A DNA stretch of 64,000 bases from Methanocorpusculum sp. (GTDB lineage: Archaea; Halobacteriota; Methanomicrobia; Methanomicrobiales; Methanocorpusculaceae). The stretch covers positions 1 through 64,000 of the forward strand of contig DALTWK010000006.1 of the NCBI GenBank assembly GCA_029987115.1. Reading direction: 5' to 3'. The notes beneath the pieces were generated by a model, which was given only the letters and a program-made list of their open reading frames with translations, ran no database searches and had not been told where the DNA came from. Each line of letters begins with the position of its first letter. Within the stretch, counting starts at the first letter, position 1. The translations under genes were made by a program, and so were the position numbers. Below, one piece after another: positions 45,558 through 54,270 of the stretch.

Positions 45558-46135
45558 GAAAAGTAAAAATTAACCGAAAAACCAGTGAAACAAAAATTAC
45601 TGTTGCCTTTAATCCGGATGCAGCGGAAGCACCGTCTGTTTCCACCGGCATTGCGTTCCTTGACCACATGCTGACAGCATTTGGAAAACACGGAGGTTTC
45701 TCTCTTACTGTTGAAGCAAAAGGCGATTTGGAAGTTGACTGTCATCACACTGTAGAAGATGTTGCAATAGTCTTAGGTGATGCAATCAAGAAAAGCATTG
45801 GAGACGGAGCAGGCATTACCCGTTTTGCCGATTCCACAGTCCCAATGGATGAATCGCGTGCAACTGTTGCTATCGATGCAGGCGGACGCGGTTATCTGGT
45901 TATGGAAGGACTCTTTACCGGGCTTGTTACCGGCGGCATTCCAAACGATCTTTTCGACCACTTTTTCAATACGTTATGTATTCACGCAGGAATCACTGCC
46001 CACATCATCTTCAGTGGAATCAACGACCACCACAAGTGCGAGGCTATCTTCAAAGCATTCGGGATTACTCTCGGTAAAGCACTTGCGATAAAACCTGGAT
46101 GTACTGACGTTCCAAGCACCAAAGGAACCCTCTAA
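45554..46135 (+). CDS. hisB: Imidazoleglycerol-phosphate dehydratase
   Basis: 193 residues. FLDHMLTAFGKHGGFSL near residue 35, DCHHTVEDVAIVLGDAI near 59, DHFFNTLCIHAGITAHI near 135 and FSGINDHHKCEAIFKAFG near 153 supply the manganese-binding His/Glu set. Monofunctional, without the phosphatase domain. Last gene of the mat-his transcript; other his genes are not in this window. Confidence 0.95.
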   Translation: MRKVKINRKTSETKITVAFNPDAAEAPSVSTGIAFLDHMLTAFGKHGGFSLTVEAKGDLEVDCHHTVEDVAIVLGDAIKKSIGDGAGITRFADSTVPMDESRATVAIDAGGRGYLVMEGLFTGLVTGGIPNDLFDHFFNTLCIHAGITAHIIFSGINDHHKCEAIFKAFGITLGKALAIKPGCTDVPSTKGTL

Positions 46136-46240
46136 ATAATCAGTACCAGATATCCAGTTCCTTCTTTTTTAAATTTACTTTCTCAATACCTTACGGTAGA
46201 ATTCACATAAAATTTACTGAAATCAATTCTGGAAAAGGAT

Positions 46241-46271
46241 GTATACCCTTCCAAATTCTGGAAGGGTGTAT
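46241..46271. terminator. Strong hairpin between hisB and histone genes
   Basis: GTATACCCTTCCA (46241-46253) pairs over 13 positions, two of them G-U, with TGGAAGGGTGTAT (46259-46271) around loop AATTC. It lies between two convergent genes, so it may end transcripts from either side. A TTAATATATTTTC run follows on the plus strand. Confidence 0.55.
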
Positions 46272-46298
46272 CTTTAATATATTTTCAACTGGCTTTGC

Positions 46299-46496
46299 TT
46301 ACTGTGCAAGCTTGACATCGTCTGCTTTAAGAGTGACGCGGCCTGCGTTCTTTGCGATTGCTGCTGCCTTTGCTGCAAGCTTTACTGCGTATTCTTCTAC
46401 TGCTTTGACGAGCTCTTCTGCTGCGTCTTCACCGATACGCTCTGCACCTGCTGCTTTTGCGATGCGGACAACTGCTGCTTTTGGTAATTCAGACAT
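46299..46496 (-). CDS. Archaeal histone
   Basis: 65 residues forming one histone fold: LPKAAVVRIAKAAGAERIGE (helix 1), a long central helix VEEYAVKLAAKAAAIAKNAG, and RVTLKADDVKLA (strand and helix 3). No N-terminal tail. It packages DNA as dimers and multimers. The start is taken at the ATG at 46496, giving the normal length; the upstream frame adds only three residues. Confidence 0.95.
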   Translation of the reverse strand: MSELPKAAVVRIAKAAGAERIGEDAAEELVKAVEEYAVKLAAKAAAIAKNAGRVTLKADDVKLAQ

Positions 46497-46735
46497 TGTT
46501 ATCAACTTATTAATCTAATCGGCAACAATATAAGGTTTTTGTTGGTTGACGGATTGCAACCAGCGTTTTACATAACTTCCGTCTTATTTTGTTAAAAAAT
46601 ACTTGAAATATAAACCTGGGATAGAGTAAATTCATACTAAAAGATTCATACGTGATTTAATATGGATAAACAACAAAATTAGAGATAATATTAAGGGAGT
46701 ATCTTCTGGATGCTTTATATTTGGAAAAGAATAGT

Positions 46736-47107
46736 ATGAACTGGAAAAGTATTGGAATTGTACTGACGGCAGCAGTCCTTGTCATTTCTTTCTGTGCCGC
46801 AGCAGGTTGTCTCGCCCCCGATGCGCCGATTGTGGGAACCTGGTCTACACAAGGTGAGGTGTTTGGAGAAAATTTCGATGTGATAGTTACATTCAAATCC
46901 GATGGTACTGGATTTGAAAAATTATTGCAGAATGACAAATTACGGGCAACGTATAATCTTACCTGGAAGACGGTTTCTAAAGTTGGATTCAATCCGGACA
47001 ATATGTATTCCGTTGTTTTTTCAGATACTGATGAAATGCTTGTTTCGTATGATGAGAAAAATGATACGATAACAAATAATATCGGCTGGGTCTATAACAG
47101 ACAATAA
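46736..47107 (+). CDS. Small lipoprotein with one GTW module
   Basis: 123 residues. Signal MNWKSIGIVLTAAVLVISFC ends in the lipobox AAGC (Cys25). The single module has PIVGTWSTQG near residue 33, VTFKSDGTGFEKLL, LTWKTVSKVGFNPDNMYSVV and a closing NIGWVYNRQ, matching the repeats in 52924-54141. Extracellular, lipid-anchored, function unknown. The ATG at 46736 is preferred over an in-frame TTG at 46721 because it begins the signal peptide. It seems to stand alone. Confidence 0.75.
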   Translation: MNWKSIGIVLTAAVLVISFCAAAGCLAPDAPIVGTWSTQGEVFGENFDVIVTFKSDGTGFEKLLQNDKLRATYNLTWKTVSKVGFNPDNMYSVVFSDTDEMLVSYDEKNDTITNNIGWVYNRQ

Positions 47108-47179
47108 AAATATAGTAATCTTATAATTTTTTATTATACTGGTCATTTTCGAAAAAAATAGAAGGGAGTTTTCCTCTTG

Positions 47180-48691
47180 TTATGCCCTTTCAAGGAGCAT
47201 GGAACCGACCGTCATCGTCATATGTTCTTCAGCGATGGCAACGGCATCTTTCAGTTTTGTTTCATTGTCAGCATAGATTGTGTAAAGTTTTTCTCCTTTT
47301 TCCACATGTTGACCCGGTTTTTTGTGGAAATATATACCTGCACCGTGATCTGCAGGGCTTCCTGCTGCTCGTGCGATATCGACAAAGACACGGTTCATAA
47401 CAGTGAGAACAATACCATCGGAAGGAGAAACAAAGTCCCACGAAAATTTGCCCGGTTTAAGATCGGCTGACGTGACATTGCGGTTTCCACCCTGCACCTC
47501 GATGATATCTTTCATTTTTTCGAGCGCTTTTCCATTTTGAAGGAGTTCTTTTGCCATACGGATGCCATCTCCTTCTGCGGCTTTTCCTGCCATTTCCAGA
47601 CCCATGCCGGCAAGAATCAGACTTTTTTCCGCAAGACTTCCGGTGGTAATTCCCTGTTCCATGGTCCGGAGAGCTTCTGCGACTTCCAGATTCACGCCGA
47701 TGGTTCTTCCAATCGGTGCTCCTCCATAAGTTATAGCAGATTCGATTTTCATCCCGAGACGGAAACCGAGTTCAGCAAATTCTTTCGCAAGTTCACGTCC
47801 TTCTTTTTGATCCTGGATTTTTGTTCCAGGGCCAACAGGAATATCCATAATGCAGATATCTGCACCTGCGGCCTTTTTCTTCGCAAGAATCGATGCAATC
47901 ATCTGGCTACGCGAATCGATTTTGAGTGGCCGTTCATAGACAATGAAAACATCATCTGCAGGAGCAAAGTTTACTCCTCCTCCCCAGACAATAACGGCTC
48001 CTGCTTTTTCCGTCATTTCCTGGATTTCTTTGGCGGAAAAGGTGACATTTGTCACAGCCTCCATCAAATCTGCTGTTCCCCCTGCGCCGGTGATTGCCCG
48101 GGAACAGGTTTTTGGAACTTTCAGTCCGGCGGCTGCCAATATTGGTACTACCAGAAGAGTGACCTTGTTTCCCGGAACTCCTCCGATAGAATGATGATCG
48201 ACAATCGGTTTGTCATCGAATTCTATGGTTTCTCCGGATGCGACCATTTCACGGGTAAGAGCCTCGGTTTCTTCCATAGTCATGCCGCGGATTTCAACAG
48301 CAGTGAGGTATGCAGATATCTCTCCTCCGGAAAGAATCCCGGTAGTTGATTCATGGACAACAGCCGCAATTTCTTCAGCAGTGAGTTCGCCCCCCTTAAT
48401 TTTTTTCCGAATAGCCGGCACGGATTTTGGAATCGGGGCACGTTTCACTTCAATTACCTCTGCGGCTTTCAGATTAAATTTCTTCCCGGTTGCCCGCGAA
48501 AGATAGATGATACCTTTGGTTCCCGCAGTTTTCGAGACAGCTGTTCTGATAACCTGCAGTTTTTCGGAATTCTTCGATGTCAGAGCTATTCGTTCCTGAC
48601 TTCTGATACCAATGACAGACGCATCGTCGGTATGCAGCATTGCTTCGTCGGTTTCTATATCGGTTAACTCCACCGTAAGCAGCATACACAA
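47180..48691 (-). CDS. deoA: AMP phosphorylase
   Basis: 503 residues, related to thymidine phosphorylase but with the archaeal N-terminal extension of about 80 residues. DHHSIGGVPGNKVTLLVVPI near residue 166, ITGAGGTADLMEAVTNVTF near 199 and IVWGGGVNFAPADDVF near 235 mark the phosphate and nucleoside sites; a C-terminal barrel-sandwich domain (FHKKPGQHVEKGEKLYTIYA) closes it. It converts AMP plus phosphate to adenine and ribose-1,5-bisphosphate, the feed for the R15P isomerase and RuBisCO at 21453-23597. The ATG at 48685 is an alternative start. Confidence 0.93.
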   Translation of the reverse strand: MCMLLTVELTDIETDEAMLHTDDASVIGIRSQERIALTSKNSEKLQVIRTAVSKTAGTKGIIYLSRATGKKFNLKAAEVIEVKRAPIPKSVPAIRKKIKGGELTAEEIAAVVHESTTGILSGGEISAYLTAVEIRGMTMEETEALTREMVASGETIEFDDKPIVDHHSIGGVPGNKVTLLVVPILAAAGLKVPKTCSRAITGAGGTADLMEAVTNVTFSAKEIQEMTEKAGAVIVWGGGVNFAPADDVFIVYERPLKIDSRSQMIASILAKKKAAGADICIMDIPVGPGTKIQDQKEGRELAKEFAELGFRLGMKIESAITYGGAPIGRTIGVNLEVAEALRTMEQGITTGSLAEKSLILAGMGLEMAGKAAEGDGIRMAKELLQNGKALEKMKDIIEVQGGNRNVTSADLKPGKFSWDFVSPSDGIVLTVMNRVFVDIARAAGSPADHGAGIYFHKKPGQHVEKGEKLYTIYADNETKLKDAVAIAEEHMTMTVGSMLLERA

Positions 48692-48736
48692 TAATAGAAC
48701 AGGATAAAAATAAATGATTTCGGTTGGGGAAGAAAA

Positions 48737-49318
48737 TTAGTTGTCCAGAGCACGTTCCCGTGCTTTGAGATAATCATTGTAGACTTTATCTATCCGTGCG
48801 TTGGTTATTTTCTGGGAAACTGCTCCGGTTCCGGTATTCGGTTGCATGGAATACAGCTGGTTATCGTACTCGAGGGTTAACCGCTTCATACCCCCGTACT
48901 CAGATACTTCCATCCGCACATCGAGAGCAGAGACGGTTTTTCCGGCAAAATGCACCGTACCGTTTCGTTTATCAATTCTCAAAGCATTTTCCTGGACATC
49001 CTGCATCTGCTTTTTTAGAGTCTCGAGTTTACTTGGTTTCTTGTTCTGCTCTTTTGTACGTTTTTTCAGTGCCTGATTATATTCTTTCCATGTTGCCTGA
49101 ATCCGTTTTTCATCAGCTTTTTGCTCGTCTTTATCTGATGCATGGGATCGAAGAACGTAAACCTCGTTGTTGTATTTCACAGTAAGACGTTTTCTTCCAC
49201 TGTCTTCTCCTTCGGTCACAGTTATTACGGAAAGAGGAACGGTCATCCCGGCAAATGTTGCAGTATAGCGTTCCTGATCTATTTCTATATGGTCGATTCT
49301 CTGAACTTCACGTATCAT
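48737..49318 (-). CDS. Uncharacterised protein with internal duplication
   Basis: 193 residues. Two copies of a roughly 45-residue beta segment, residues 13-58 (ATFAGMTVPLSV, RKRLTVKYNNEVYVLRS) and 113-158 (VHFAGKTVSALDV, MKRLTLEYDNQLYSMQP), flank a charged helical linker (KKRTKEQNKKPSKLETLKKQ) likely to be a coiled coil; another helix ends the protein. No signal peptide or membrane segment. Not a family I recognise. Monocistronic, divergent from the transporter at 49447. Confidence 0.72.
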   Translation of the reverse strand: MIREVQRIDHIEIDQERYTATFAGMTVPLSVITVTEGEDSGRKRLTVKYNNEVYVLRSHASDKDEQKADEKRIQATWKEYNQALKKRTKEQNKKPSKLETLKKQMQDVQENALRIDKRNGTVHFAGKTVSALDVRMEVSEYGGMKRLTLEYDNQLYSMQPNTGTGAVSQKITNARIDKVYNDYLKARERALDN

Positions 49319-49446
49319 ATTTTGACCTCGAGTGTATCGGAATTATGTTATTTTTCTGTTGGACTTCGTATGTTAAATACTCCCCTATCTTGTCATGTCA
49401 AGAGAAGTATCTTAAATAGTTTTATCTGCAATATAATGAGGATTAG

Positions 49447-50358
49447 ATGCACGTAAATATTGCATACATAAAATTCATTCTGGCTCTTATTATCTACGGA
49501 TCCAACGGTATTTACGTGACGCAGATTGGCCTCCCTTCAGCACAGATGGTGTTTCTGAGAACTGTGCTCGGTTTTGGCGTTCTGTTTATTATCTTTTTAG
49601 CACTCCGGAAGAAGTTTACCTTCCATAAGAAACCAAAGGATTTCATTTTCCTGGCTCTCTCGGGTCTGTCACTCGGATTTGCTTGGCTGTCGCTTTTTGT
49701 TGCCTATCTGGAAGGAGGAATCTGTTTCGGAACACTTGCCTACTACTGCGGTCCGGTTATTATCATGGTCCTGACGCCGTTCATCTTTAAAGAACGTCTT
49801 ACCGTGGCAAGAGTTGTCGGATTCGTTGTTGCTCTTATTGGTGTTGCACTGTTCAATGGTCAAGCCTTCTTTTCCGGTGTTGCACCAATCGGTGTCTTTA
49901 CCGGAGCACTTTCTGCAATCTTTGCTGCATCAATGATTATGCTCAATAAAAAAGCGGCGAGAATCGACGGGATGGAAAATCCGGTTATTCAGCTGTTCTT
50001 TGCCATGGTTGCAGCGACCATTTTTATTCTGGTCACCGGACAGACCGACATTCAGATGACACAAAGTGACATTCTTCCAATGGTGCTCCTTGGTGTCGTC
50101 AACACCGGTTTAACCGGATATCTCTACTTCTCTTCAATTACGAAACTTCCTGCTCAGACTGTTGCGACCGTCGGGTATCTCGAACCGCTCGCAGCTGTTG
50201 TCATTTCTGCTATTGTTATTGGTGAATCGCTTCTTCCGCTTGAATGGCTCGGCGGATTCTGTATCATTGCCGGTGCTGTCTTTGCAGAAGGTGTGGGCAT
50301 GTACCGCGAACATAAAGCTCTGAAGGAACTGGACCTCTTTAAGAGAAATAACGGTTAA
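49447..50358 (+). CDS. EamA-type DMT transporter
   Basis: 303 residues, ten membrane helices in two EamA repeats (residues about 5-135 and 147-285). The repeat ends GVALFNGQAFFSGVAP and AAVVISAIVIGESLLPLEWL, with LGGFCIIAGAVF, are typical of drug/metabolite transporters. The substrate is unknown (amino acids or metabolites are common). It is followed 32 bases later by the helicase gene in the same direction. Confidence 0.88.
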   Translation: MHVNIAYIKFILALIIYGSNGIYVTQIGLPSAQMVFLRTVLGFGVLFIIFLALRKKFTFHKKPKDFIFLALSGLSLGFAWLSLFVAYLEGGICFGTLAYYCGPVIIMVLTPFIFKERLTVARVVGFVVALIGVALFNGQAFFSGVAPIGVFTGALSAIFAASMIMLNKKAARIDGMENPVIQLFFAMVAATIFILVTGQTDIQMTQSDILPMVLLGVVNTGLTGYLYFSSITKLPAQTVATVGYLEPLAAVVISAIVIGESLLPLEWLGGFCIIAGAVFAEGVGMYREHKALKELDLFKRNNG

Positions 50359-50390
50359 TTCCTTTGACAACTAATATAGAAGATACATTC

Positions 50391-52403
50391 ATGTCTGAGA
50401 TTTCCGATTATTTCCCGTATCAGTCCTATCGGCCGAATCAGCAGCAGATGCTGGAAAAAGCGGCCGAAGTTGCAGAGAAAAACGGCGTTCTGATAATTGA
50501 TGCACCGACCGGATGCGGAAAATCCAGTATAATCTCAGCTCTCCTGGCCAAAGCAGACGGAAAGAAAATCATTATTGCTGTCCGTACGATATCACAACTC
50601 CAGATATTTATCCGGGAACTTACTCTCATAAGAAAAAAGAAGAAGCCTTCGTTGAAGTTCACCTATCTCATCGGGAAAGGAAATATGTGTCCTCTGGGTG
50701 GATACGGTGATACATACCGGAAATGCGAAGCCGTTAAGACATTTACCACGTCTCTTATGCAGCAGCGTGCGGAACGCGGTTCTTATGAGCCGTGGAAGGA
50801 TCGGGTCATCCAGGATCAGATTGCAAAACAGGATCATGATCACCCGATGCTTTGTCCTTACTTTGTCAGAAGCAGGATGTTTGTGCAGGGTGAAGAAGGA
50901 GGAAAGCGGATGGTTCCATCAGCCGAACTCCGGAAAAAATCAGAAACTGCACAAAAAGAGGGGGTTGACCCGGGAGATCTGCTTGACTTTTCCGGTGCTG
51001 TGTGTCCGTATGATCTGATGCTGAATGCGGCAAAAGGAGCGGATGTTCTCATCTGCAATTATTATCATCTTTTTAATGATGATATCCGTGAACAGCTGTA
51101 TCTCAATCTCGGCTGTGAGGAAGACAAGGTAATCCTTCTTCTGGATGAAGCACACAATCTCGGCGATGTGGTGCAGTCCATTGAAAGCATCAAAATCAGG
51201 GAAACGGACATCGAAGGAGCAGCATCGGAACTTACGGCACTGCGGGAAAAAGTTCGCGGAAGCGATGCAATCCGTCATGTGCTTCCTCGTATCGCTCAGT
51301 TTATGGATGGTCTGCGCCGGTCGCTTGAAGTGGAAGACTGGTTCGACCCAGATATTTTCAACCGCAGTCTGATACGCGGGTCATTGTATTCCAAACCGGA
51401 ATCAATGATGGAAGATATCCTTTCGATAAAAGAAACCGTTCGCGAAATGAGCATTCAGAAAGGTGATTTCCGCGAAAGCTACATCGAAAAGCTCTGCGAA
51501 TTCATGATTCGTCTCTATCGTTCCTATACCAATCCGGCCTACCTGACTGTGTATACGAAAACGGAGGAAGAGATTACTCTTGAAGTCCGGAATATTGACC
51601 CGGCAGAACGTCTGCAGAAACTGGCATCTGGTCATGCCGGTGTATTTCTCATCAGCGGAACACTCTCTCCGGTATCATCCTATAAGCGCTATTATTTCGG
51701 CGATATGCCGGTTGAAACACTGTCGCTTCCGAACTCGTTCCCGAAAGAGAACCGCATGGTTATCGCCGCCGAAGACATTACCACAGCTTTCTCCCAGCGT
51801 CAGAATGCAGACAATACCGAGAGAATCGCAGAAAGCATTCTCGCGTTCTCACATCTTCGCGGAAACCTCGCTGTATACTTCCCGTCCTATCAGCTGCAGA
51901 CCAGATTTGCCGACCTCTGTGCACACCGCATCAGAAGCAAAGTGGTCTACGTAGAACCCCGTGAATCGAGTGAAGCAAATGAGGCGCTGAAAGAGTTCAT
52001 CTCGCTTCCTTCAAAGAACAAGTCAGGTATACTTTTCGGCATCTGCGGAGGAAAATGGAGCGAAGGGCTGGATTACCGCGGAGATCAGCTGACTGCTGCA
52101 ATGGTTATCGGACTTCCGCTAGCTCCGTTTACGCCGGTCAGACGGCTGATTAACAGCTATTACAAACGCAAATTCGGTCCGGAAGGAGAATTTATTGCCT
52201 ACACGCTACCTGCCATCAACAAATCAATGCAGGCGCTTGGACGGGTTCTTCGTACTGAAACAGACCGAGGTGTTCTGATTCTCGGCGATGAACGGTTTAC
52301 TTCACCGGAAATCTTCCGTGGTATCCCTCCGTGGATGCAGCAGGAAATGAAGAAGACAACTGCAGACGGACTGCAGAAACTGCTTTCCACCTGGAGCCGC
52401 TGA
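50391..52403 (+). CDS. XPD/DinG-like iron-sulfur DNA helicase
   Basis: 670 residues, superfamily 2. FPYQSYRPNQQQMLEKA at the start, Walker A DAPTGCGKSSIISALLA near residue 37, DEAH box LLDEAHNLGD near 250, and the C-terminal GKWSEGLDYRGDQL near 553 and QALGRVLRTETDRGVLILGD near 615. Four cysteines, near 101, 112, 155 and 205, fit the XPD [4Fe-4S] pattern. It unwinds DNA 5' to 3' in repair. The ATG at 50391 is chosen because it begins the Q-motif region; an upstream TTG is unlikely. Its stop overlaps the methyltransferase ATG (TGATG). Confidence 0.9.
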   Translation: MSEISDYFPYQSYRPNQQQMLEKAAEVAEKNGVLIIDAPTGCGKSSIISALLAKADGKKIIIAVRTISQLQIFIRELTLIRKKKKPSLKFTYLIGKGNMCPLGGYGDTYRKCEAVKTFTTSLMQQRAERGSYEPWKDRVIQDQIAKQDHDHPMLCPYFVRSRMFVQGEEGGKRMVPSAELRKKSETAQKEGVDPGDLLDFSGAVCPYDLMLNAAKGADVLICNYYHLFNDDIREQLYLNLGCEEDKVILLLDEAHNLGDVVQSIESIKIRETDIEGAASELTALREKVRGSDAIRHVLPRIAQFMDGLRRSLEVEDWFDPDIFNRSLIRGSLYSKPESMMEDILSIKETVREMSIQKGDFRESYIEKLCEFMIRLYRSYTNPAYLTVYTKTEEEITLEVRNIDPAERLQKLASGHAGVFLISGTLSPVSSYKRYYFGDMPVETLSLPNSFPKENRMVIAAEDITTAFSQRQNADNTERIAESILAFSHLRGNLAVYFPSYQLQTRFADLCAHRIRSKVVYVEPRESSEANEALKEFISLPSKNKSGILFGICGGKWSEGLDYRGDQLTAAMVIGLPLAPFTPVRRLINSYYKRKFGPEGEFIAYTLPAINKSMQALGRVLRTETDRGVLILGDERFTSPEIFRGIPPWMQQEMKKTTADGLQKLLSTWSR

Positions 52404-52855
52404 TGCAGTCTGGATTCTGCCGGTTCGGTCTCTGGAAAGTTGCCGTTGATTACGACCACGACACAGTCTATCGGGTGCGGTTTCTGAAATCTGCACCAGA
52501 AGGACCGGTTCCGGTGCAGTTCACCCGCTTTCTTGCAGGAAAAAGCAGTACATTTACTCCGCTGAAATCCGCTGTTCTAAGTGAACCCGGTGTCTATCCT
52601 GCTGTTTATCGTGAAGTAGCCGCAATTCCGTACGGAGAGACACGAACATACAGTGAAATTGCTGAAGCTGTCGGCACACATCCGCGTGTTGTCGGAAATG
52701 CCATGGCACGCAATCCGACACCGCTGATTATTCCCTGCCACCGTGTTGTAGGAATCGCTGATATCGGCGGATTCTCACCTGATATCAGCATAAAAAAAGA
52801 TCTTCTAACTCTCGAAAAACGGGTAAAGAAGCAGGAACTCAAGCAGACCCCATAA
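52403..52855 (+). CDS. ogt: Methylated-DNA-protein cysteine methyltransferase
   Basis: 150 residues. The active site IIPCHRVVGIADIGGF near residue 109 has the alkyl-accepting Cys, and YGETRTYSEIAEAVGTHPRV near 76 with GNAMARNPTP is the helix-turn-helix with the Arg finger. It removes O6-alkyl groups from guanine by suicide transfer. The start is fixed by the TGATG overlap with the helicase gene, so the two repair genes form one transcript. The N-terminal domain is short. Confidence 0.93.
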   Translation: MQSGFCRFGLWKVAVDYDHDTVYRVRFLKSAPEGPVPVQFTRFLAGKSSTFTPLKSAVLSEPGVYPAVYREVAAIPYGETRTYSEIAEAVGTHPRVVGNAMARNPTPLIIPCHRVVGIADIGGFSPDISIKKDLLTLEKRVKKQELKQTP

Positions 52856-52923
52856 CTCGTTTTTTTCTTTCCTCATTCACAAGGAATTTATCTGACTGCA
52901 TGCCATGTATTGATACAATGCAC

Positions 52924-54141
52924 ATGAATAAATTCGCCACCATTGGACTTTCTCTCCTCCTCATCTTCGGCTGTATTCTCGCAGCCGGTTGTGTGGGAAA
53001 CGAACAGGCTGACCCGATGGTTGATTACTGGATTTGTTCCGACGCGGACATCGGCAACGGTGTCATCGTTGATATGTATGCCAAATTCAATGCTGACGGA
53101 ACAGGAACATGCGTACTTTACCGGAACGGTGAACTGTATCAGAACGAAACGGTTGTCTGGGAAAATCTCGGAAACGGCATGTATCAGTTTGCTATCACCG
53201 CCGAGGGTCTTGGAACCTATACTGTACAATATGCCATCTCATCGGATCTCTCATCCATGTCGGATGAATCCGGCAGAACCTGGTACAAATTACCTGCATT
53301 TCTTCCTCTCGATACTGCAGACAGCATGATTGGAACCTGGGGTGTATCTTCGGTGAAGAATGGAAATACTGTTGAAAATATCTTTATTTTCCACAACGAC
53401 GGAAGCGGCTACTGGCTGAGAGTCAACGAGACTCCTGCATTGTCTTTTTCCCGCTTACGGCTGCAGACCTGGGGAAAGACTGATGAGAACTCCTATGTTG
53501 GTATTTGTGCTGCAGGACGCATCTATGACATGAAGTATCAGCCGGAAACTGATTCGTTCATTCTGGACGGTTCTGCTGAATTTACTCGTCTTGATCCGGC
53601 TGCCGGCATCTGGACAGGAACGTCTGAAAAGGCGGTTGTTACTACTTTCCTGAAAAGCAACGGAACCGGAATAGAAACCGAGGCGTATTCGGATGGAACT
53701 GCCTGTGTTTCGAGTCTTACTTGGGAAAAGAAGGATAATGGCACCTATGCATTTTCTATCAGTGATGAAACTGCTGAGACCTGGACTATAGGAGCGGAAA
53801 ATCTCAGCATGCATTCAGACACCGGTCTTTCTCGAACAAAACAGCTGATGGATTCCTATTATCTTCTTCCGGTTATCGGGGCATGGTATGATGCGGAAAA
53901 CAACGTCTCTGCAGTATTGAACGGTGATGCTACGGGAACCGTTCTGCATGACTCGAAAGTCACGCCGGTAACCTGGGAGTACACCTGGGAGGAAATAGAT
54001 GTCATTGACATTATGGTAAGCTTACCGGAAAAGACCAGTGAGTGGTCCTACAATTCAACATCAGATTCGCTCGCAACCTCACAGGGGCTGAATTTTACTC
54101 GCCCGTCAGAAACAGTTGACGGTATGATTACGATACGCTGA
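52924..54141 (+). CDS. Lipoprotein with four tandem GTW modules
   Basis: 405 residues. Signal MNKFATIGLSLLLIFGCIL with lipobox AAGC (Cys23), then four beta-rich repeats starting near residues 32 (VDYW), 135 (IGTW), 228 (AGIW) and 317 (IGAW), spaced 89-103 residues apart. Each repeat shows the same order: a W-ending start, a hydrophobic strand with a D/N-G-T-G turn (NADGTG, HNDGSG, KSNGTG, NGDATG), a central tW strand, then an aromatic strand. It is anchored outside the cell. The single-module lipoproteins at 31610 and 46736 are its relatives. The ATG at 52918 (MHMNKF) is an alternative start. Confidence 0.78.
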   Translation: MNKFATIGLSLLLIFGCILAAGCVGNEQADPMVDYWICSDADIGNGVIVDMYAKFNADGTGTCVLYRNGELYQNETVVWENLGNGMYQFAITAEGLGTYTVQYAISSDLSSMSDESGRTWYKLPAFLPLDTADSMIGTWGVSSVKNGNTVENIFIFHNDGSGYWLRVNETPALSFSRLRLQTWGKTDENSYVGICAAGRIYDMKYQPETDSFILDGSAEFTRLDPAAGIWTGTSEKAVVTTFLKSNGTGIETEAYSDGTACVSSLTWEKKDNGTYAFSISDETAETWTIGAENLSMHSDTGLSRTKQLMDSYYLLPVIGAWYDAENNVSAVLNGDATGTVLHDSKVTPVTWEYTWEEIDVIDIMVSLPEKTSEWSYNSTSDSLATSQGLNFTRPSETVDGMITIR

Positions 54142-54153
54142 TACGAACAATGC

Positions 54154-54190
54154 ATGCCAGGCATTTTTCATGTCTGGCATCTCTCTTTTT
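54154..54190 (+). terminator. Hairpin terminator after the four-module lipoprotein
   Basis: ATGCCAGGCAT (54154-54164) pairs with ATGTCTGGCAT (54170-54180), 11 positions with one G-U, loop TTTTC, followed by CTCTCTTTTTT. Confidence 0.65.
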
Positions 54191-54270
54191 TGACCGCGAT
54201 AGGTATACACCGAGGAATAACCTATAAGCAACTATGACATCTCTTTTTGTCGTTCCGGGCGTGGTAATCT

